NCBI RefSeq assembly: GCF_014502795.1
Contig: NZ_JACVHF010000009.1
Span: 1-64,000 of the forward strand
Direction: 5' to 3'
DNA from: Heliobacterium chlorum
GTDB taxonomy: Bacteria > Bacillota > Desulfitobacteriia > Heliobacteriales > Heliobacteriaceae
Length of the DNA stretch: 64,000 nt
The notes beneath the pieces are model-generated. The model made no database searches, was not told the origin of the DNA, and saw only the letters and a program-made list of their open reading frames with translations. The position numbers and the translations under genes were made by a program. The first letter of the stretch is position 1, and every line of letters starts with the position of its first letter. Positions 59,465-64,000 of this stretch are shown piece by piece.

Positions 59465-60577
59465 TCAACGGGAACGGTTGGGATTTTTCAGAAAATGGCA
59501 CCCCAGTGCGGCTACACCGACAGCGTTGTCACCGGACAGTTCCGGTGTAGCAAAGTACAACTTCCCCCCTACGGCACGATGTTCCAGCCGTTCTTGTATG
59601 CGCTGTCGCAAAAACCGGTTCGCCGCTACCCCGCCAACGATGAGCACATCCTGTATCCCTGTTTCTTCGATCGCTTGTCGTAGCACTTTCTCCAAGGTCG
59701 ATGCCAGGCACCGCTCGATCCCCCGGGCGATCGCCGGTCCCATCGGCAGTATCCTTTCACCTTGCCCATTCGTTTCCAAATCTACCTTATCTTCAACGCC
59801 CCTTTGATTGGACATTGGATTCTCTTCATTCCGATTGTTGCCAGACTGACAGGTGTATTTATCAATCAGGCGCAGCGCCTGCGCTTCGGCACCAGAAAAG
59901 CTGACGGCGTACTTTTTGACGGAGGCAGGAAAGGTCTCTCCGGGGCCGTCACATTGAGCGGCCAGCCTCTCCAGGTGAGGACCGGAAGGGAAGGGGAGTC
60001 CTAAGGCAACACCGACCCGATCTACCAGTTGTCCCGCATGAAGATCCCTGGTCCCTCCCATTTTATGGATTTCAAAAGCCGACTTCTCTGTACAAGGCTG
60101 TACTCGAAGCAGTTCTGTCGTGCCGCCGGACAGGTGCACCGCTAAAAAGTTCCTTTCCATTAAACCTTTTCTTATGTTTCTGTTTTCCAACGAAAAGAGA
60201 CCTGCCATTAGGTGGCCTTCTTGATGGGACGTCGCAAAGAAGGGGATATTCATCGAAGCGGCTAGAGAACGCCCTACTGCCTCTCCTGCCCGGAATACAG
60301 GCAGATAAGAGCCTTCTTCCGGGCGAGGCCGAGTCGACACGGAGACTGCTTCCAAGCGAACCTCTTGACCACCTCTATACAACTCGGCAAAAAGGTCTTC
60401 CATTAGTTCGGGAAGCTGCTGGCCATGTAAAAAAAAGGCGTCCCCCTGTCGGAGACCCCTTTCTCCCGGTTTCACCGGCAATAACCGCCGACGCTGGGCT
60501 CGAAGCTGCCCTGTTTCATCGACAAAAGCTAACGATGTGGTGTAGCAACTGGTGTCAAGCCCAAGGATACCGCGCAA
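59465..60577 (-). CDS. TsaD/Kae1-like paralogue
   Basis: The protein has 370 residues, an ASKHA ATPase related to the tRNA t6A enzyme TsaD. It opens 'GILGLDTSCYTTSLAFVD'; the metal His pair is kept in 'SHQEGHLMAGL' near 132; 'GGTRDLHAGQLVDRVGVALG' and 'GLPFPSGPHLERLA' follow; the late Asp is kept in 'ELSGDNAVGVAALG' near 355. TsaD proper reads DET at 'TSCDETA', here TSCYTTS, so this is a divergent paralogue that occurs next to nusB in Clostridia. A TTG start is used; the ribosome binding site is weak. Substrate unknown. Confidence 0.8.
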   Translation of the reverse strand: MRGILGLDTSCYTTSLAFVDETGQLRAQRRRLLPVKPGERGLRQGDAFFLHGQQLPELMEDLFAELYRGGQEVRLEAVSVSTRPRPEEGSYLPVFRAGEAVGRSLAASMNIPFFATSHQEGHLMAGLFSLENRNIRKGLMERNFLAVHLSGGTTELLRVQPCTEKSAFEIHKMGGTRDLHAGQLVDRVGVALGLPFPSGPHLERLAAQCDGPGETFPASVKKYAVSFSGAEAQALRLIDKYTCQSGNNRNEENPMSNQRGVEDKVDLETNGQGERILPMGPAIARGIERCLASTLEKVLRQAIEETGIQDVLIVGGVAANRFLRQRIQERLEHRAVGGKLYFATPELSGDNAVGVAALGCHFLKNPNRSR

Positions 60578-60592
60578 CAGACTAGACAGCGG

Positions 60593-61018
60593 TTACACCT
60601 CTTTCTTATGACCGCTTTCCCGGAGTTCTCGGGCGAGCTGGCCTAAGATCCCGTTGACAAACTTCGCCGATTCTTCCCCGGAAAAGTGTTTGGCCAATTC
60701 AATCGCTTCGTTGATGGCTACGTTTAAAGGAACATCTTCCTGATAGAGCATCTCAAAGATGGCAATGCGCAGTAGGTTGCGGTCTACGTTCGCCATACGT
60801 TCTAAGTTCCATTCCTTGGCCAATCGACGGACAATCTCATCGATGGCTTCCCGGTTTGCCATGGCACCTTCGACGAGTCGCCGGGCAAATTCTGCCGTCT
60901 GTTCGTCTACGCCAAACTCTTTGCAGGTGTATTTTAGGGCAAAATCGGGCTCCACCCGTCCTACATCAACTTGAAACAACGTTTGTAAGGCAGTTTCCCG
61001 CCCCAGGCGCCTGCTCAA
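60593..61018 (-). CDS. nusB: Transcription antitermination factor NusB
   Basis: The protein has 141 residues. 'RETALQTLFQVDVGRVEPDF', 'IDEIVRRLAKEWNLERMANV' and 'RNLLRIAIFEMLYQEDVP' with 'NEAIELAKHFSGEESAKFVN' and 'GILGQLARELRESG' match NusB throughout. It binds boxA with NusE in rRNA antitermination. TTG start at 61018 has GAGGAGG seven bases upstream; the frame to 61081 is rejected. 22 bp after amaP. Confidence 0.96.
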   Translation of the reverse strand: MSRRLGRETALQTLFQVDVGRVEPDFALKYTCKEFGVDEQTAEFARRLVEGAMANREAIDEIVRRLAKEWNLERMANVDRNLLRIAIFEMLYQEDVPLNVAINEAIELAKHFSGEESAKFVNGILGQLARELRESGHKKEV

Positions 61019-61040
61019 ATTCTCGCCTCCTCGAATATAT

Positions 61041-61580
61041 TCAACGGACTCTGGCCCTTTTTTCCGCTTCGACTCGTTCAATCGTCACTTGAACATCATT
61101 ACAGTCGATGTCTGCCAGTTTTAATGATTCTTGTACTGCTTGTTGCAATTTGTCACCCAACCCGGCCAAGCCCACATCCAAGTCCGAGGCTACCAAAAGG
61201 GTTACAGCGAGACTTCCTTGGACCGTTTGCAGGTGGACTCTCAATCCTCGAATTCCGACGATCCCTTTCGCAGCGCCACGAATCAACGATTCGACAGCTG
61301 AACGGGTGATTTCGACCTTCCCCAGTGGAGAAGAAAGGAGAATCATCCGGTTCTGGTATCGGCGAGGCCAGGAATAAAGGTACTTTCCGAGGGCTAGGAG
61401 ATAAAGGATCGCCCCAAACCCCAAGGTCCAGCGCAAAGGGCCTCTCTCCCAAGCGGCCAGTAGCGGTGTCAATGGTTCTACGCCCGCACCGCCGAGAAAG
61501 ACAGCCCAGATCAGATAGAAAGCAGCCAAAAGCGGCAGTAAAAGGACAGTGAGCAATAACAGACGGTTAGATGTCTCCAA
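61041..61580 (-). CDS. amaP: Alkaline-shock response membrane anchor protein AmaP
   Basis: The protein has 179 residues. Two membrane spans ('LLLLTVLLLPLLAAFYLIWA', 'LRWTLGFGAILYLLALG'-like) and a cytosolic domain ('VEITRSAVESLIRGAAKGIV' etc.) resembling the Asp23 fold. AmaP anchors Asp23 at the membrane. TTG start at 61580 has GGGGGAGG eight bases upstream; the earlier ATG lies in that site. Next to asp23, supporting the call. Confidence 0.85.
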   Translation of the reverse strand: METSNRLLLLTVLLLPLLAAFYLIWAVFLGGAGVEPLTPLLAAWERGPLRWTLGFGAILYLLALGKYLYSWPRRYQNRMILLSSPLGKVEITRSAVESLIRGAAKGIVGIRGLRVHLQTVQGSLAVTLLVASDLDVGLAGLGDKLQQAVQESLKLADIDCNDVQVTIERVEAEKRARVR

Positions 61581-61627
61581 CCCACATACCTCCCCCATAG
61601 GTTGCCCCGGTGAAGGGATAAAACGGG

Positions 61628-61660
61628 CAAAAACCCCCCTAAGATCTGTTCTCAGGGGGG
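61628..61660 (-). terminator. Intrinsic terminator between asp23 and amaP
   Basis: CCCCCCT, 12-nt loop, AGGGGGG then TTTTTGCCC on the minus strand. Confidence 0.8.
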
Positions 61661-61666
61661 CCTGGA

Positions 61667-62059
61667 CTATTTTACTCGATCGTCCTCTTTCGGCTCCTGG
61701 GTGGGGAAATGTACTCCCTGGATATGCACGTTGACTTCCACGACAGCCAACCCGGTCATGCTCTCAATGGAGCGCTTTACGTTTTCCTGCACCCGTTTGG
61801 CCACTTCGGGAATACGGCTGCCGAAATCGACGACAATGTTCAAATCAATAGCGGCTTCTTTTTCGCCTACTTCAACTTTGACGCCCTTCGTCAAGTTTTT
61901 GCGGCCTAAAATTTCAGCGATTCCGCCGCCAATGCCGCCGCTCATGGCGGTGACCCCTGCGACTTCCGTAGCGGCCAATCCGGCGATGGTGGCCACGACT
62001 TCGTTAGAGATACGGACGTGACCGATTTCTTGTTTCGTATGGACATGATCCATGTACAC
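61667..62059 (-). CDS. Asp23/Gls24 family envelope stress protein
   Basis: The protein has about 130 residues. 'GHVRISNEVVATIAGLAATE', 'VAGVTAMSGGIGGGIAEILG' and 'KVEVGEKEAAIDLNIVVDFG', then 'IPEVAKRVQENVKRSIESMT' are the family blocks. A membrane-associated envelope stress protein. GTG 62059 has AGGGGG five bases upstream; GTG 62065 or ATG 62053 remain possible. Confidence 0.92.
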   Translation of the reverse strand: MYMDHVHTKQEIGHVRISNEVVATIAGLAATEVAGVTAMSGGIGGGIAEILGRKNLTKGVKVEVGEKEAAIDLNIVVDFGSRIPEVAKRVQENVKRSIESMTGLAVVEVNVHIQGVHFPTQEPKEDDRVK

Positions 62060-62185
62060 GGGCACCCCCTAGGCATATGGTTTCCGATGGAGAGTGTCCA
62101 TCAGTATTATTGTACCAAAGTGCGCCATTCTATACCAGATGGGGGATATTGTTTCTTCAAAGCTTGACATAAAACGGGGCGGGGA

Positions 62186-62224
62186 TGAATAAACCCCCGG
62201 CTCTTCGCAATGAGAGCCGGGGGG
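62186..62224 (-). terminator. Intrinsic terminator after accC
   Basis: CCCCCGGCTCT, loop, AGAGCCGGGGG and TTTATTC on the minus strand; an 11-bp perfect stem. Confidence 0.85.
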
Positions 62225-62256
62225 ATGTACGTAACAGGACAATCAGAACGTCTTCC

Positions 62257-63618
62257 CTATTCTCCCATCATCCGGCGTTGGATGAAGTTGGTATAGACTT
62301 CACCCTTTTGGAAGAAGGCGTTTTCAAGAACCCTCTGCTGAAAGGGAATCGTCGTCTTCACACCTTCGATGACGAACTCGTCGAGGGCTCTTTGCATCCG
62401 GGCGATCGCTTCTTGGCGATCCCGTCCCCAAACGATCAACTTGCCTATCATGGAATCGTAATAGGGCGGGATGGAGTAACCCGCATAAGCGGCGCTGTCG
62501 AGACGAACACCGAGACCACCGGGAGGACGGTATGTCTTGATTAAACCGGGGCTAGGCATAAAGTTTTTGTTCGGATCTTCCGCGTTGATGCGGCATTCGA
62601 TAGCATGTCCATCGATTTTAATGTCCTCTTGGGTGTAACCGAGAGGTTCGCCGGCGGCGATACGGATCTGTTCTTTGATCAGGTCGATACCGGTGATCAG
62701 TTCTGTGACAGGGTGTTCGACCTGGATACGGGTGTTCATTTCAATGAAATAGTACTGACCGTGCTTGTCGAGGAGGAACTCGACGGTGCCGGCATTGCAA
62801 TAGTTGACCGATTTAGCCGCAAGGACGGCTTGTTCGCCCATCTCTTTGCGCAGTTCCGGCGAAAGGGCAGGAGAAGGTGCTTCTTCGAGCAGTTTTTGGT
62901 TCCGGCGCTGCACAGAGCAGTCCCGTTCTCCCAAATAGACCGTGTTGCCGAATTGGTCGGCCACGATCTGAAACTCGATGTGGCGGGGCTCTTCCACATA
63001 TTTTTCAATGTAGACGGCTTTGTTGGCAAAGGCCGCTTCCGCTTCCGTTTGAGCGGTATGCAGGGCATTGAGCAGATCTTTCTCCGTATGGGCGATCCGC
63101 ATGCCCCGTCCGCCGCCGCCGGCAGAAGCCTTGATCATGACAGGGTAACCGATCTCTTCAGCGATCCGTTCCGCTTCTTCGTCAGAGGTGACGATGGAGT
63201 CAGAACCGGGAACGACGCGAACACCGGCCTTGATCATAGTCTCCCGAGCCACAGCCTTAGCACCCATCGATTCAATGGCCTTGGAGTTGGGACCGATGAA
63301 TTTGATCTTGCAAGTTTCGCAGATTTCCGCGAAATAAGCGTTTTCCGAAAGGAAGCCAAAACCAGGGTGAATCGCATCGGCACCGGATACAGCAGCGGCG
63401 CTGATGATGTTTGGGATGTTCAAATAGCTGCGGTTCGACGGCGCCGGTCCCACACAATAGGCTTCGTCAGCCAATTTGACATGGAGGGCGTCTTTGTCCG
63501 CTTCCGAGTATACGGCAACCGTACCGATGCCTAGTTCTTTACAGGCACGGATAATCCGAACGGCGATTTCGCCGCGGTTGGCGATAAGAATCTTTTTAAA
63601 TAGGGTGTGGTGTCCCAT
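62257..63618 (-). CDS. accC: Acetyl-CoA carboxylase, biotin carboxylase subunit
   Basis: The protein has 453 residues. '[20 protein letters not shown]' start, '[18 protein letters not shown]' near 85, ATP-grasp loop '[20 protein letters not shown]' near 160, '[20 protein letters not shown]' near 290 and '[20 protein letters not shown]'. Carboxylates biotin on AccB, first step of fatty-acid synthesis. ATG 63618 has AGGGGGG about six bases upstream; frame to 63681 overlaps accB and is rejected. 10 bp after accB. Confidence 0.97.
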   Translation of the reverse strand: MGHHTLFKKILIANRGEIAVRIIRACKELGIGTVAVYSEADKDALHVKLADEAYCVGPAPSNRSYLNIPNIISAAAVSGADAIHPGFGFLSENAYFAEICETCKIKFIGPNSKAIESMGAKAVARETMIKAGVRVVPGSDSIVTSDEEAERIAEEIGYPVMIKASAGGGGRGMRIAHTEKDLLNALHTAQTEAEAAFANKAVYIEKYVEEPRHIEFQIVADQFGNTVYLGERDCSVQRRNQKLLEEAPSPALSPELRKEMGEQAVLAAKSVNYCNAGTVEFLLDKHGQYYFIEMNTRIQVEHPVTELITGIDLIKEQIRIAAGEPLGYTQEDIKIDGHAIECRINAEDPNKNFMPSPGLIKTYRPPGGLGVRLDSAAYAGYSIPPYYDSMIGKLIVWGRDRQEAIARMQRALDEFVIEGVKTTIPFQQRVLENAFFQKGEVYTNFIQRRMMGE

Positions 63619-63628
63619 AAGCGCCCCC

Positions 63629-64000
63629 CTAGGCTTTTTCCACGAGGAACAGGGTCTGACCGTATTCCACGGGTTGGGCATTTTCTACACAGATTTCGAC
63701 GATAGTGCCTTTGACTTCGGCTTCGATCTCATTCATCAGCTTCATCGCTTCGATGATGCAAACGGTGGACCCGGTGTCCACTTTGCTGCCTTTTTCCACA
63801 TAGGGACGGGCATCGGGAGCTGGGGCACGATAGAAGGTACCGACCATGGGGGAGGTGATGGCAACCAGATTGGGGTTGCTGGCCGGATCGTTCGCAGCCG
63901 CTTTAGGGGCGGGCTGTTCAGCAGCCGGTGCTGCCGTTGCAGCAGCAGGAGCGGATACGACGACAGGGGCCGGTGCCGGCGCAGGGGCTGGAGCTACGAC
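63629..64000 (-). CDS. accB: Acetyl-CoA carboxylase, biotin carboxyl carrier protein (5' end outside window)
   Basis: The C-terminal 124 codons are present; the start lies beyond base 64000. An Ala/Pro linker ('[12 protein letters not shown]') precedes the biotinyl domain '[20 protein letters not shown]', the biotin lysine in '[17 protein letters not shown]' and the closing '[13 protein letters not shown]'. Carries CO2 on biotin to the carboxyltransferase. Operon with accC. Confidence 0.96.
   Translation of the reverse strand, partial: VVAPAPAPAPAPVVVSAPAAATAAPAAEQPAPKAAANDPASNPNLVAITSPMVGTFYRAPAPDARPYVEKGSKVDTGSTVCIIEAMKLMNEIEAEVKGTIVEICVENAQPVEYGQTLFLVEKA

Noticed and set aside
62605-63534. 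309-codon plus-strand frame antisense to accC
   Set aside because: accC is fully conserved on the minus strand; the antisense product has no recognisable family or ribosome binding site.

Overview
The window comes from the chromosome of an endospore-forming Firmicute of the class Clostridia. It holds spo0A, spoIVB, the spoIIA/sigF operon, dacF, spoIIM, spoVAE/spoVAF-type genes and several coat-type genes. Signs of an anaerobic, metal-rich metabolism are a tungstate-type ABC transporter, the NfnAB transhydrogenase, a 2-hydroxyacyl-CoA-dehydratase-type activase with its partner proteins, and a chemoreceptor with a c-type haem motif. The gene order and the 16S 5' part remind me of Heliobacteria (Heliobacterium/Heliomicrobium), but no photosynthesis gene lies in the window, so that placement is an inference. 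Nearly all genes are on the minus strand; only a 73-codon gene at 32.8 kb and an FHA protein at 52.1-54.2 kb point the other way.

Layout. 0-0.85 kb: 5' end of a 16S rRNA gene with a leader carrying two tandem promoters. 0.86-3.8 kb: an acyl-CoA:carboxylate CoA-transferase and a two-gene ThrE-type threonine/serine exporter. 3.8-16.8 kb: a spore-coat-like island with a DNA-binding-domain protein, a very large repetitive LysM protein, a GT4 glycosyltransferase and three CotS-family kinase-like proteins, two of which have lost the catalytic residues. Embedded in the island is a tungstate uptake operon (tupABC) with a ModE-like regulator. 16.9-22.6 kb: a three-gene activase/double-cubane-like set translationally coupled to spoVAF and spoVAE. 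22.8-30.2 kb: sigF, spoIIAB, spoIIAA, dacF, a PNPOx-fold protein, pyrimidine-nucleoside phosphorylase, phosphopentomutase and xerD.

30.3-39.5 kb: a DprE1/DprE2-like oxidase/reductase pair with a small membrane protein, a small plus-strand gene, spoIIM, a PHP-domain protein, an ADP-ribose pyrophosphatase, an M20-type peptidase, an HD-GYP protein and a lipoprotein. 39.6-46.4 kb: the haem-type chemoreceptor, spo0A, spoIVB and recN. 46.4-56.8 kb: the conserved housekeeping run argR, mnmM-like, nadK, a NERD-like membrane protein, tlyA, dxs, then (after the plus-strand FHA gene) ispA, xseB, xseA. 56.8-64 kb: nfnB, nfnA, a TsaD paralogue, nusB, amaP, asp23, accC and a partial accB.

How the parts work together. 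Spo0A and sigma-H appear to drive both spo0A and the spoIIA operon through promoters of the same architecture (a GAAGGA-type -35, 11 bp, then a -10 overlapping a Spo0A-box-like sequence). The coat island carries CATA-type sigma-K-like promoters. The strongest oddities are: two kinase-dead CotS paralogues; an intrinsic terminator inside the spoIVB reading frame; a 32-bp perfect palindrome inside a PNPOx-fold gene; a DprE1-like protein in a sporulating Clostridia genome with changed active-site positions; an HtrA-like fold without its catalytic residues fused to a TM segment and an FHA domain; and the activase trio coupled to a spore-membrane gene. All start-site changes, promoters and terminators were read by eye; nothing was computed or searched.
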